Below, one piece after another: positions 15,101-24,882 of a stretch of DNA of 37,925 nucleotides; within the stretch, counting starts at the first letter, position 1; each line of letters starts with the position of its first letter. Source of the DNA: Actinomycetota bacterium. GTDB lineage: Bacteria; Actinomycetota; Actinomycetes; Nanopelagicales; Nanopelagicaceae. The notes beneath the pieces were generated by a model that saw only the letters and a program-made list of their open reading frames with translations, had not been told where the DNA came from and did no database searches. The position numbers and the translations under genes were made by a program. The DNA is taken from contig CANBRH010000009.1 of the NCBI GenBank assembly GCA_947371865.1, positions 1 to 37,925 on the forward strand, written 5' to 3'.

Positions 15101-17353
15101 GTGACAAATCTGGTTCAAGTGACGGGGTCAAACCTGGTCTACGTCTATGTGGTTTTGGGGATTTCCCTGGTGGCGCTGGCCATCGCCTACGCCCTGCGCG
15201 CGCAAGTTCTTGCCGCCGACGAAGGTACCGACAGCATGAAGTCCATCGCCGCCGCCGTTCAAGAAGGCGCCGCTGCGTATCTCAATCGCCAATTTAAGAC
15301 GCTCTCCTATTTTGTAGTGATCGTCTTCGTACTTCTCTTTGCACTTCCTGGTACCGGAGATATTCGAATTGGTCGATCCATCTTCTTCTTGCTCGGAGCA
15401 CTTTTCTCCGCTGGTGTTGGTTACAACGGAATGTGGTTGGCAGTTCGTGCCAACGTCCGCGTAGCTGAAGCCGCTCGTCAGAATTCTGCCGCTAAGGCAG
15501 TTCGTATCGCATTCCGAACCGGTGGCGTTGTTGGTATGACCACGGTGGGTCTTGGACTTCTTGGTGCATCTCTTGTCGTGATTATCTACCGCGAGAATGC
15601 TCCATCAGTTCTTGAAGGTTTTGGTTTTGGTGCTGCAATGCTCGCGATGTTTATGCGTGTTGGTGGCGGCATCTTTACGAAGGCAGCTGACGTCGGAGCT
15701 GACCTCGTTGGAAAAGTTGAGCAAGGAATTCCGGAAGACGACCCACGTAACGCTGCCACAATCGCAGATAACGTTGGCGACAACGTCGGTGACTGTGCTG
15801 GAATGGCAGCCGACCTCTTCGAGTCTTACGCAGTTACGTTGGTAGCCGCTCTCATTCTTGGTAAAGCTGGATTCGGTGATGCCGGTCTTATTTATCCATT
15901 GATCGTTCCTGCAATTGGAATTGTCACCGCCATCGTCGGTATCTTCATCACTCGTTTGCGTTCCACCGACAAGAGCGCGATGACTGCAATCAACCGCTCA
16001 TTCTTCTTGTCAGCAATCATCTCGGCAGTTCTTGTTGGTTTCGCAACATTCACTTACTTGCCATCATCACTGAAGCAAATGGCCGGACTTACCTCTGAAG
16101 CTGCTGGCGTCGGCGTTAACCCTCGCACTTTGGCTTTCGGTGCCGTACTTATCGGAATCGTTCTTGCTGCAGCTATTCAAGTTCTCACCGGCTTCTTCAC
16201 TGAAGTTGGTCGTCGTCCCGTCAATGACGTTGCCGCATCATCAAAAACCGGTGCTGCAACTGTTATTTTGGCTGGTATCTCTGTCGGTTTTGAATCTGCT
16301 GTTTACTCAGCTCTTCTCATTGCTGCAGGCGTATTTGGTGCCTTTCTCTTGGGCCACGGCTCCATCGTTCTTTCGCTCTTCGCAGTATCCCTGGCTGGTA
16401 CTGGCCTCTTGACCACCGTCGGCGTTATCGTCGCAATGGATACCTTCGGACCAATCTCTGACAACGCTCAGGGCATTGCTGAAATGTCTGGCGATGTTAA
16501 AGGCGAAGGCGCAAAAATCCTGACCCAACTTGATGCTGTTGGAAACACAACCAAAGCGATCACAAAAGGTATTGCGATTGCCACCGCTGTTCTTGCTGCG
16601 ACTGCACTCTTCGGCGCATTTACCGATGCGATCAAGAATGCGGTTAAGGAAGCTGGCAAAGTCGTCACCGACATTCAATTCAACGGTGTACTTGATGTCG
16701 CCAACCCTCGTAACTTGGTTGGTCTCATTATTGGCGCTGCCGTCGTCTTTATGTTCTCAGGTTTGGCTATCAATGCTGTTTCTCGTGCTGCTGGCGCTGT
16801 TGTTGTGGAAGTTCGCAACCAGTTCCATACCCACCCAGGAATCATGCTTGGCACTGAACTTCCTGAATACGGTCGTGTAGTAGATATCTGTACTCGCGAC
16901 TCACTCCGCGAACTTGCAACTCCGGGATTGCTAGCCGTCATGGCTCCAATCGCGGTTGGTTTCGGACTTGGCGTCGGCGCACTTGGCGCATACCTTGCTG
17001 GTGCTATCGGAACTGGAACTCTGATGGCAGTCTTCCTTGCAAACTCTGGTGGAGCTTGGGATAACGCCAAGAAGATGATCGAAGATGGTCATCATGGCGG
17101 CAAGGGATCGGATGATCACGCTGCCACCATCATCGGAGACACTGTCGGAGATCCATTCAAAGACACCGCCGGCCCTGCTATTAACCCGCTGATCAAGGTC
17201 ATGAACTTGGTCGGTCTCTTGATTACTCCCGCCATTGTCAGCTTTGCTCTCAATGGTCACCAGACCTACAGCAAGTTGATTGCTTTGGTCGCGGTCATCG
17301 TCATCGTGGGTGCGGTTATCCGTAGCCGTCGCGGCGCAACAACGATCGTCTAA
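15101..17353 (+). CDS. hppA: K+-independent H+-translocating membrane pyrophosphatase
   Basis: This 750-residue, many-helix membrane pump couples pyrophosphate hydrolysis to proton export. The substrate loop GADLVGKVEQGIPEDDPRN (about residues 204-222) and the following DNVGDNVGDCAGMAADLFE are diagnostic, as is the C-terminal GGAWDNAKKMIEDG / DTVGDPFKDTAGPA segment. In this family the residue in GNTT-A/K-A decides cation dependence. Here it reads GNTTKA with Lys485, the K+-independent, H+-pumping type. The start is GTG with GGAG upstream. It is divergent from the DedA gene and 35 bases ahead of topA. Confidence 0.96.
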   Translation: MTNLVQVTGSNLVYVYVVLGISLVALAIAYALRAQVLAADEGTDSMKSIAAAVQEGAAAYLNRQFKTLSYFVVIVFVLLFALPGTGDIRIGRSIFFLLGALFSAGVGYNGMWLAVRANVRVAEAARQNSAAKAVRIAFRTGGVVGMTTVGLGLLGASLVVIIYRENAPSVLEGFGFGAAMLAMFMRVGGGIFTKAADVGADLVGKVEQGIPEDDPRNAATIADNVGDNVGDCAGMAADLFESYAVTLVAALILGKAGFGDAGLIYPLIVPAIGIVTAIVGIFITRLRSTDKSAMTAINRSFFLSAIISAVLVGFATFTYLPSSLKQMAGLTSEAAGVGVNPRTLAFGAVLIGIVLAAAIQVLTGFFTEVGRRPVNDVAASSKTGAATVILAGISVGFESAVYSALLIAAGVFGAFLLGHGSIVLSLFAVSLAGTGLLTTVGVIVAMDTFGPISDNAQGIAEMSGDVKGEGAKILTQLDAVGNTTKAITKGIAIATAVLAATALFGAFTDAIKNAVKEAGKVVTDIQFNGVLDVANPRNLVGLIIGAAVVFMFSGLAINAVSRAAGAVVVEVRNQFHTHPGIMLGTELPEYGRVVDICTRDSLRELATPGLLAVMAPIAVGFGLGVGALGAYLAGAIGTGTLMAVFLANSGGAWDNAKKMIEDGHHGGKGSDDHAATIIGDTVGDPFKDTAGPAINPLIKVMNLVGLLITPAIVSFALNGHQTYSKLIALVAVIVIVGAVIRSRRGATTIV

Positions 17354-17388
17354 ATCGAAGAATCAATCGAATAACAAGAAGGAAGATA

Positions 17389-20151
17389 TTGGGTACCAAA
17401 TTAGTCATCGTCGAATCACCTGCGAAAGCGCGCAAGATTGGCAGCTTTCTCGGGGATGACTATGTCGTCGAAGCATCGGTAGGTCATATTCGTGACCTAC
17501 CCATGCGGGCGGCTGATATTCCCAAGGAATACAAGAAGATCGCCTGGGCTAAAGAAGGCGTCAATATTGAGGAAGATTTTGCCCCGCTATACGTAATAAA
17601 TCCCGATAAAAGGGCGAAAGTGGCCGAACTCAAGGAGCTCATGAAGAGCGCCGACGAACTCATCTTGGCTACTGACGAGGACCGCGAGGGCGAAGCAATC
17701 GCTTGGCACTTGATCGAAGTTCTGCGTCCAAAGATTCCGGTTCGCCGGATGGTTTTCCATGAAATCACCAAAGAGGCAATTCAAAAGGCCGCGGAAGAAA
17801 CTCGCGATCTGGACTACCGCATGGTCGATGCCCAAGAAACGCGTCGAGTTCTAGACCGTCTCTACGGCTATCGCCTCTCTCCAGTTCTCTGGAAGAAAGT
17901 AATGCCAAGAATTTCTGCTGGACGTGTGCAATCTGTTGCCACCAGGTTGATTGTCGAACGCGAACGCGAACGTATGGCCTTCATCTCCTCAAAATGGTGG
18001 GACCTCAGCGCCGATTGCACCGCAGGTTTCCGCGCTCGCCTCCTATCTCTTGATGGAAAGCGCGTGGCTGCCACCAATGATTTCGATTCAAATGGTGGAA
18101 TTAAAGAGAAGTCCTTAGAAAACATTCTTTTGCTCGATGAGGTCGCTGCTCGTGGGCTTGTCCAATCTCTTGCTGGCAAATCATTAACCGTAAAAAGCAC
18201 CGAAGAATCGCCACGCACCGAACGACCAAAAGCACCATTTACAACATCGACAATGCAACAAGATGCCGGATCGAGATTGGGTTGGGGCGCTCAACTGACA
18301 ATGCGCGTCGCTCAGCGATTGTACGAAAACGGTTACATCACCTACATGCGTACTGATTCTGTGACTCTCTCACAAGCGGCAATCGGCGCGGCGCGTGCTT
18401 CTGCAAAAGCGCTCTATGGTGCAGATTATGTTCCGGCTTCTCCGCGTGTTTATGAAGGCAAGACCAAGAACGCCCAAGAAGCTCACGAAGCAATCAGGCC
18501 AGCAGGAGATACCTTTAAAACTCCAGGTGAACTTGCGCATGAAATATCACGAGACGAATTTGCTCTGTACGACTTGATTTGGAAGCGCACGATTGCATCG
18601 CAAATGTCGGATGCTAAGAAATTACAGATGCGCGTCGATTTTGACGTAGATACCTCTAACGGTGAGGCTGCTGTTTTCCGTGCCAACGGTTCGGTAGTGA
18701 CCTTCCCAGGATTTTTGGCCGCTTATGAAGAGATCTCGGATGAGAAATCTGATGATGCCGATGATTCCAAGCGACTTCCAGCAATGTCCGTCGGCGATGC
18801 CATGAAAGTAGCGGAATACACCTGTGAGGGGCACGAAACCAAGCCACCAGCCCGCTACACCGAACCAACATTGGTCAAGAAGTTGGAAGAACTTGGGATT
18901 GGCCGCCCATCAACATTTGCATCGATTATCTCCACGATTCAAGATCGTGGTTATGTGGCAAAGCGTGGTCGCGCTCTGGTTCCTACATTCTTGGCATTTT
19001 CAGTTACTGGATTGCTGGAACAACACTTCTCTCGTTTGATCGATTATGAATTTACCGCTTCAATGGAAGAAGACCTCGATCGCATTGCTAACGGCGAAGA
19101 AGACCGCGTCGCTTGGCTTACTCGATTTTTCTTTGGTCACGATGGGATTCCGGGCTTACAAGATCTGGCCGCTGACTTAGGTGCAATTGACGCGCAAGAG
19201 ATCAACACCATGAAGATGGGCCAAGGAATTGAAATACGAGTTGGTCGATACGGTGCTTATCTACAACAAGGCGAAGGCGATGCACGCAAGTTTGCCAACA
19301 TTCCTGAATCTCTAGCACCTGACGAACTCACTTTGCCGGTTGCCATCGAACTTTTGTCTCAACCATCTGGCGAACGCGAACTTGGACTAGATCCGAAGAC
19401 TAATCTTCCAGTAATTGCAAAATCTGGTCGCTTTGGACCGTATGTGACCGAAGCGCTTCCTGAGGGAGCAAAGAAAAGCGAGAAGGCAAAGACGGCTTCT
19501 CTACTCTCTACGATGACCTTAGACACCATCAACATTGATGATGCATTGCTACTACTTTCTCTTCCTCGCACTTTAGGAGAACTCGAAGGCGAACCCATCA
19601 CTGTTCAAAACGGTCGTTATGGTCCTTATTTAAAGAACGGAGCCGATTCGCGCACCTTAACTTCTGAAGATCAGCTCTTTACCATTACCTTTGAAGATGC
19701 ACTGGCAATTTATCGCGAGCCTAAGGTTCGTCGTCGTGGTGTTGCTAAACCTCCTCTCAAAGATCTGGGTATCGATCCAGCAAGTGAGAAGCCAGTCTTG
19801 GTGAAAGATGGTCGTTTTGGAATTTATGTAACTGATGGCGAAACCAATGCGACCCTTCGTCGTGGTGACACTGTTGAATTTCTTACACTCGAGCGCGGCC
19901 TAGAACTTCTTGCAGGTCGCCGCGCCTGGGAAGCTGAAAATGGCGGCTCTTCCAGAGTGAAAAAATCTAGTAAAAAAGCCGCAAAAAAGGCACCAGCGGC
20001 TAAGAAGGCTGCAGCCAAGAAGAGTCCGGCCAAGAAGAGTGCGAGCAAAAAGAGCGCTCCCACCCTGACCAAGAACACGGTTAAAGCCACAGGCGCACCC
20101 AAGGTCAAGAAGAAGGCCGCCACCGGTAAAGGTAAGCCGGTAGCCGTCTAG
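17389..20151 (+). CDS. topA: DNA topoisomerase I (type IA)
   Basis: This 920-residue enzyme relaxes negative supercoils. The N-terminal Toprim domain starts KLVIVESPAKARKIGSFLG and carries the acidic triad in ATDEDREGEAIAWHL (near residue 90). The catalytic tyrosine is Tyr319 in ITYMRTDS. Instead of zinc fingers, the C-terminus has four TopA_C-type repeats recognisable by GRYGAYL, GRFGPYV, GRYGPYL and GRFGIYV (about residues 620-830). A tail rich in KKxAAKK follows from residue 860; this is typical for actinobacterial topoisomerase I and is known to aid DNA binding. The TTG start has AGAAGGAAG upstream. It leads the topA-MFS/tmk-holB run. Confidence 0.96.
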   Translation: MGTKLVIVESPAKARKIGSFLGDDYVVEASVGHIRDLPMRAADIPKEYKKIAWAKEGVNIEEDFAPLYVINPDKRAKVAELKELMKSADELILATDEDREGEAIAWHLIEVLRPKIPVRRMVFHEITKEAIQKAAEETRDLDYRMVDAQETRRVLDRLYGYRLSPVLWKKVMPRISAGRVQSVATRLIVERERERMAFISSKWWDLSADCTAGFRARLLSLDGKRVAATNDFDSNGGIKEKSLENILLLDEVAARGLVQSLAGKSLTVKSTEESPRTERPKAPFTTSTMQQDAGSRLGWGAQLTMRVAQRLYENGYITYMRTDSVTLSQAAIGAARASAKALYGADYVPASPRVYEGKTKNAQEAHEAIRPAGDTFKTPGELAHEISRDEFALYDLIWKRTIASQMSDAKKLQMRVDFDVDTSNGEAAVFRANGSVVTFPGFLAAYEEISDEKSDDADDSKRLPAMSVGDAMKVAEYTCEGHETKPPARYTEPTLVKKLEELGIGRPSTFASIISTIQDRGYVAKRGRALVPTFLAFSVTGLLEQHFSRLIDYEFTASMEEDLDRIANGEEDRVAWLTRFFFGHDGIPGLQDLAADLGAIDAQEINTMKMGQGIEIRVGRYGAYLQQGEGDARKFANIPESLAPDELTLPVAIELLSQPSGERELGLDPKTNLPVIAKSGRFGPYVTEALPEGAKKSEKAKTASLLSTMTLDTINIDDALLLLSLPRTLGELEGEPITVQNGRYGPYLKNGADSRTLTSEDQLFTITFEDALAIYREPKVRRRGVAKPPLKDLGIDPASEKPVLVKDGRFGIYVTDGETNATLRRGDTVEFLTLERGLELLAGRRAWEAENGGSSRVKKSSKKAAKKAPAAKKAAAKKSPAKKSASKKSAPTLTKNTVKATGAPKVKKKAATGKGKPVAV

Positions 20152-20160
20152 GCTTAATCT

Positions 20161-22197
20161 ATGTCGCAATCGCTGCCCTATCCCAGCGCCCCCGCGCAAT
20201 CGGAAAGCCGTAGCGTTTTGGCGATCCCCGCCTTTCGCAAACTATGGAATTCGATGGCCTTCTCCTCTTTTGGAGATTGGCTCGGTCTTTTGGCCACAAC
20301 CGCGCTGGCTCAAGAACTTTCGGGTGGCAATTACACCAAAGCTAACTTTGCTATTGCCGGCGTCTTTATCGTTCGCTTGCTTCCTGCGGTAATTCTGGGA
20401 CCACTCGCCGGGGTAATTGCCGATCGTTTTGACCGCCGCCGCCTCATGATCGTTTGCGATATTTTGCGCTTTGGTCTTTATCTTTCAATTCCGCTCGTGG
20501 GTAATTATTTCTGGCTATACACGGCCACGGTCCTCGTCGAATCTGTAACACTCTTCTGGTCTCCGGCCAAAGAAGCCTCTGTTCCGAATTTAGTACCGAA
20601 AAATAAATTGGAAAGTGCAAATCAAGTCACTTTGTTAGCCTCGTACGGCACTGCTCCACTTGCGGCTCTCATCTTCTCCCTCCTTGCTTTGGTCTCGAAG
20701 CCGCTAACGGATTGGCTGTCGCCACGCTATGCCTCCTCCGCCGATATGGCTCTATACATAGACGCAATCTCTTTCCTTTACACCGCCTATATCGTTTATC
20801 AATTAAAAGAAATTCCGAAAGGGCCTGCGACTAAAGGTGCCGCAAACGAAAATATTGGTAAGGCGCTGATCCAAGGTTTCAAATTCGTCAACGATAATAA
20901 GATTATTCGCGGACTTATTTTTGGAATGCTGGGCGCGTTCTTCGCCGCCGGTGCCGTGATTGGTCTGGCGCGTACCTTCGTCGGCGATCTGCAAGCCGGA
21001 GATGCCGCTTACGGAATTCTTTTTGGATCAGTCTTTACAGGTCTGGCACTGGGTATCTCGCTCGGACCAAAGATTTTTAATCAGTTTTCTCGGCGCAGAC
21101 TCTTCGGTGCCGCTCTGACGATATCTTCAATATTTCTAGTGTTATTGGCTCTTATTTCTAACTTGGTCTTGGCGATTGGTGTCACTGTTCTTCTTGGCGC
21201 CTTTGCCGGAGTTTCATGGGTTACTGGTTTTACGATGCTTGGCTTGGAAGTTGAAGATGAAGTTCGCGGCCGTACTTTTGCCTTCGTACAATCCTTAATC
21301 CGAATCTCTTTGGTCTTGGTTTTGGCTATTGCCCCAGTCATTGCGGCGGCCATCGGAAAACATAGCTTTAACGTCAACGGCACCAAATTGGAATACAACG
21401 GCGCCGCTTTCACCATGTTTTTCGCCGGAATAATTGGCACGCTCGTTGGCATTTTTTCCTATCGGCAGATGCGCGATCGTCCAACGATTTCGTTGTGGTC
21501 GGATGTCATGGCGGCCTTTCGCGGTGAACTCGGTGGAATCACCGGCGCCATCAAGACCGGAATCTTCATCTCTTTCGAGGGCGGCGAAGGCTCGGGCAAA
21601 TCCACTCAAACAGAACTTCTCAAGACCTACCTAGAGTCGATTGGCGAAACCGTTGTACTTACGCGTGAGCCCGGCGGAACTCCCATCGGAGTGAAGCTGC
21701 GCAAGATTGTTCTCGACAATGAAACCGGCGTTATTTCACCACGAGCGGAAGCGCTTATATATGCAGCCGACCGCGCTAACCATGTCTTCTCGGTCATCAA
21801 ACCAGCTCTGGACAAGGGCGAAGTTGTCATTACCGACAGATACCTGGATTCTTCTATCGCGTACCAAGGCGCTGGTCGAATTCTGCAGCCGGCTGAGGTC
21901 GCTCGAATTTCTAGGTGGGCTACCGAAACCTTGACCCCAGTTCTGACTGTGATCATGGATCTTCCAGCTGAAATCGGACTGGCGCGCCTGCAATCAACGG
22001 ATCGAATCGAAAGCGAACCATTGGCATTCCACGAGCGAGTTCGCCAAGAATTTCTCAATCTTGCCAACGTGGATCCCGAACGCTACTTCGTTGTCGATGC
22101 CACGCAGAGCAAAGAATCCATTCATGCCCAAATCATCGAGCGCATTTCGGTGTTACCACTTCTTAAGATCAATCAAAAGACCAAGAAGAGTAAATAA
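20161..22197 (+). CDS. tmk: MFS-type membrane domain fused to thymidylate kinase
   Basis: This is a 678-residue two-domain protein. Residues about 20-445 are a major-facilitator-like membrane domain (LWNSMAFSSFGDWLGLLA, GPLAGVIADRFDRRRLMIV, many helices). Residues about 465-665 are a complete dTMP kinase: P-loop FEGGEGSGKST near 473, DR(Y/H) motif TDRYLDSSIAYQG near 559, and LID region near 615. The kinase makes dTDP from dTMP for DNA synthesis. The frame runs through the junction without a stop. The fusion is known in other actinobacteria and annotated there as MFS transporter/dTMP kinase; the role of the membrane half is unproven. It starts nine bases after topA and stops five bases before holB. 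Confidence 0.93.
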   Translation: MSQSLPYPSAPAQSESRSVLAIPAFRKLWNSMAFSSFGDWLGLLATTALAQELSGGNYTKANFAIAGVFIVRLLPAVILGPLAGVIADRFDRRRLMIVCDILRFGLYLSIPLVGNYFWLYTATVLVESVTLFWSPAKEASVPNLVPKNKLESANQVTLLASYGTAPLAALIFSLLALVSKPLTDWLSPRYASSADMALYIDAISFLYTAYIVYQLKEIPKGPATKGAANENIGKALIQGFKFVNDNKIIRGLIFGMLGAFFAAGAVIGLARTFVGDLQAGDAAYGILFGSVFTGLALGISLGPKIFNQFSRRRLFGAALTISSIFLVLLALISNLVLAIGVTVLLGAFAGVSWVTGFTMLGLEVEDEVRGRTFAFVQSLIRISLVLVLAIAPVIAAAIGKHSFNVNGTKLEYNGAAFTMFFAGIIGTLVGIFSYRQMRDRPTISLWSDVMAAFRGELGGITGAIKTGIFISFEGGEGSGKSTQTELLKTYLESIGETVVLTREPGGTPIGVKLRKIVLDNETGVISPRAEALIYAADRANHVFSVIKPALDKGEVVITDRYLDSSIAYQGAGRILQPAEVARISRWATETLTPVLTVIMDLPAEIGLARLQSTDRIESEPLAFHERVRQEFLNLANVDPERYFVVDATQSKESIHAQIIERISVLPLLKINQKTKKSK

Positions 22198-22202
22198 CTT
22201 CG

Positions 22203-23357
22203 ATGTTTGAGGTATTTAGCAAATTGATCGATCAAGCACCTGTCATTGAAATTCTCCAAGAAGCTGTGAAGTCAGCCAAAGACAGTGCTGACGAAACTCA
22301 GGCCATGACCCATGCCTGGCTATTTACTGGTCCTCCCGGATCTGGACGTTCAAATGCTGCTTTGGCATTTGCCGCGGCTCTTCTCTGCCCTGATGCAGGT
22401 TGCGGTGCCTGCAATCACTGCATCACCGCCCTCTCCGGCGCCCATGCAGACGTTGAACTCATTCGGACTGAAGGGCTCTCAATCAAGATCGATGAAATTC
22501 GCGAACTAATTGTTAGAGCCTCGTGGTCGCCTTCAGTTGCCAACTACCGAGTTGTAATTATCGAAGATGCAGATCGCCTTACTGAATCGGCGGCAAATGC
22601 ACTTCTCAAAGCAGTAGAAGAACCGGGTTTACGAACTGTTTGGCTCCTATGCGCCCCAACACTTTCAGATGTACTTCCAACTATTAGGTCTCGAACTCGC
22701 AACTTAACGCTGCGCACACCATCTTCCCAAGCAGTTTCAGATCTTCTTCAACGGGAAGAAATCTCCCAGCACATGGCTGAGTTCGCTGCTCGTGCTTCCC
22801 AAGGACATGTTGGTCGAGCTCGCTACTTAGCAAGGAGCCAAGAAGCTCGCGATCGCCGCGCTGCAATTCTCAAACTTCCTATTGCAATCACCGACGTCGC
22901 CTCTGCCTACAAAGCGGCTCAACTTCTCGTCGAGGCGGCAAAGAAAGAGGCCGAAGAGGAAGCAGGCAAGCGCGATGACAAAGAGATTCATGATTTGAAG
23001 GAGGCTTGGGGACAGACCGGTACCAAGTTAACTCAAGGTGGATCGAAAGCAGTTAAGGAATTGGAAAAGGAGCAGAAGTCGCGATCGACTCGGATGGTCC
23101 GCGATTATCTCGATCGTGCGCTCTTAGATATCGCCTCTTTTTACCGCGATGTTTTGCTAGTCCAATCCCAAGGGTCTGATCTCTCTGATTCCATCATTAA
23201 CTTGGATATGACCACTGAGATCTTTCGTCTCGCCGGGGTGACCGCGCCAGAACATACTTTGGCGAAAATTGAAGCCATCATGCGGACCCGGACCAATCTG
23301 GGCCACAATGCCAATGCACTCTTGTCGATCGAAGCCCTCATGGTGCAGCTAAGATGA
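22203..23357 (+). CDS. holB: DNA polymerase III delta-prime subunit
   Basis: This 384-residue AAA+ clamp-loader subunit has a P-loop-like GPPGSGRS near residue 41, with Arg in place of the usual Lys, as in non-hydrolysing delta-prime subunits. A zinc module follows (CPDAGCGACNHC near 62), then the sensor region VVIIEDADRLTESAANALLKAVEEP (near 118-142). It belongs to the complex that loads the beta clamp. A lysine/glutamate-rich segment (about 255-300) separates the AAA+ part from the C-terminal collar domain. It is transcribed with topA and tmk. The last codons overlap the next gene (ATGA). Confidence 0.93.
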   Translation: MFEVFSKLIDQAPVIEILQEAVKSAKDSADETQAMTHAWLFTGPPGSGRSNAALAFAAALLCPDAGCGACNHCITALSGAHADVELIRTEGLSIKIDEIRELIVRASWSPSVANYRVVIIEDADRLTESAANALLKAVEEPGLRTVWLLCAPTLSDVLPTIRSRTRNLTLRTPSSQAVSDLLQREEISQHMAEFAARASQGHVGRARYLARSQEARDRRAAILKLPIAITDVASAYKAAQLLVEAAKKEAEEEAGKRDDKEIHDLKEAWGQTGTKLTQGGSKAVKELEKEQKSRSTRMVRDYLDRALLDIASFYRDVLLVQSQGSDLSDSIINLDMTTEIFRLAGVTAPEHTLAKIEAIMRTRTNLGHNANALLSIEALMVQLR

Positions 23358-24829
23358 TTCGCAAACCCCTAAAAAGCTTACTAATTCCGCTCTTTGTGGC
23401 GCTTTTACTTATTGCTGGTGTTACGCCCTCGGTGCGTGGCTTCTTTCAGCAGAGTTACTCCTTGAAGGAGTTGCAAAGTCAGAAATTGAATTGGGAGGTG
23501 TGTTACGCATCTTTTAAGTGTGCAACCCTCAAAGTCCCAGTCGATTACAACCATGTGGGCAAAGATTTCTTTCATCTCAAAGTCCTCAAACACGAGGCAA
23601 CTGACCCCGCAAAACGTATTGGGTCCATCGTTGTTAACCCTGGAGGCCCCGGGGGATCTGGCTTCGACTATGCCTATAACGCCGAGTACATAGTTTCTCA
23701 AGAAATAAATCAACGATTTGATATCGTCGGATTTGATCCCCGAGGGGTAAATCTCTCTGATCCCATTCGATGCCTTTCGGATAAGCAAGAGGATATTTAT
23801 CTGGCAAGCGATGGGAAAGCCGGCACATCTGCAGAGGAAGCTCAACTGATATCAGCAGCGAAAATGTTTGCTGTGGCTTGTGCAAAGGTCGCCGGAAAAA
23901 GATTAGGTCATTACAGCACTGTCGAAACCGCTAAAGATATGGAGATTCTTCGGAGTGCTCTTGGTGAAGATAAGTTAAATTACTTGGGAAAGAGTTACGG
24001 CACTTTTCTTGGCACCTTATATGCCTCTTTGTACCCCCAACATGTGGGCCACTTTGTTCTCGATGGTGCTGTTGATCCAAATGTCTCCATTCGAAATCAA
24101 AATCTAGTTCAAGCCCGAGGTTTCGATTTAGCGCTGACGGATTTCTTTAAGCAAACCAAGTCGGTCACAAAAGCACAACTTGTGAAACTTCTTGCCCAAG
24201 CTGAAACGCATCCGATGAGCGGCAACGACAAAAGAATCGTCACCCCAGCGTTGCTTATTACTGCCGTGGCCTCAGCTCTGTATGACCCCCAAGAAGGTTG
24301 GCCGAGATTGGCCTCCGCCCTAGCAAAGGCGATCACCACCTCTAACGGCCAGTTGTTACTCGATCTGGCCGACGAGTACTCCCATCGAGATGCAAACGGT
24401 CGCTATACCGATAACCAAGACGACATCAGCCAAGTTATTAGCTGTTTGGACTTTCGTGATTCCCGGACGTTGGCCCAGATCAAGTCGGACGAGCCGGTCT
24501 TTGCCCAGACGGCACCGATTTTTGGACCTTTTCTGACCTATGCAGGCCTGACCTGTCACTACTGGCCCACAGAGGTGGTGGCCTTTCCTAAGCCGCTTTC
24601 TCACCTGAAAACGCCACCTATTTTGATCATTGGCGTAACTGCCGACCCAGCCACCCCCTACGAATGGGCGCTCTCGCTCCATAAAGCCTTCCCGAGTTCG
24701 ACCCTTCTTACCTTCAACGGGGATGGTCACACGGGTCACAATCGGGGCAGCGCCTGCATCGATTCCAGAGTAGATGCCTATTTCTTGACGGGTAAAACCC
24801 CCAATGGGCCGGTGTCGTGTAGCGCTTGA
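23354..24829 (+). CDS. Secreted tripeptidyl-aminopeptidase-like alpha/beta hydrolase
   Basis: This 491-residue serine hydrolase is of the actinobacterial TAP/SlpD-E family. An N-terminal signal/anchor helix covers about residues 8-27, with no lipobox. The oxyanion motif is NPGGPGGSG near 96. The nucleophile is Ser214 in GKSYGTFLG, the acid is probably Asp in VTADPATPYEW near 436, and the His is in GDGHTGHNRG near 459. The TAP-type C-terminal domain with paired cysteines (ACID, SCSA) is intact. It likely trims N-terminal peptides outside the cell, feeding peptide uptake. The start ATG overlaps the holB stop (ATGA), so it is translationally coupled although functionally unrelated to replication. 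Confidence 0.88.
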   Translation: MIRKPLKSLLIPLFVALLLIAGVTPSVRGFFQQSYSLKELQSQKLNWEVCYASFKCATLKVPVDYNHVGKDFFHLKVLKHEATDPAKRIGSIVVNPGGPGGSGFDYAYNAEYIVSQEINQRFDIVGFDPRGVNLSDPIRCLSDKQEDIYLASDGKAGTSAEEAQLISAAKMFAVACAKVAGKRLGHYSTVETAKDMEILRSALGEDKLNYLGKSYGTFLGTLYASLYPQHVGHFVLDGAVDPNVSIRNQNLVQARGFDLALTDFFKQTKSVTKAQLVKLLAQAETHPMSGNDKRIVTPALLITAVASALYDPQEGWPRLASALAKAITTSNGQLLLDLADEYSHRDANGRYTDNQDDISQVISCLDFRDSRTLAQIKSDEPVFAQTAPIFGPFLTYAGLTCHYWPTEVVAFPKPLSHLKTPPILIIGVTADPATPYEWALSLHKAFPSSTLLTFNGDGHTGHNRGSACIDSRVDAYFLTGKTPNGPVSCSA

Positions 24830-24882
24830 CCTCTGCTTCCCGGTGGTAAAAAGCACTACCTGAAATAGGGCAAGATTTACTT

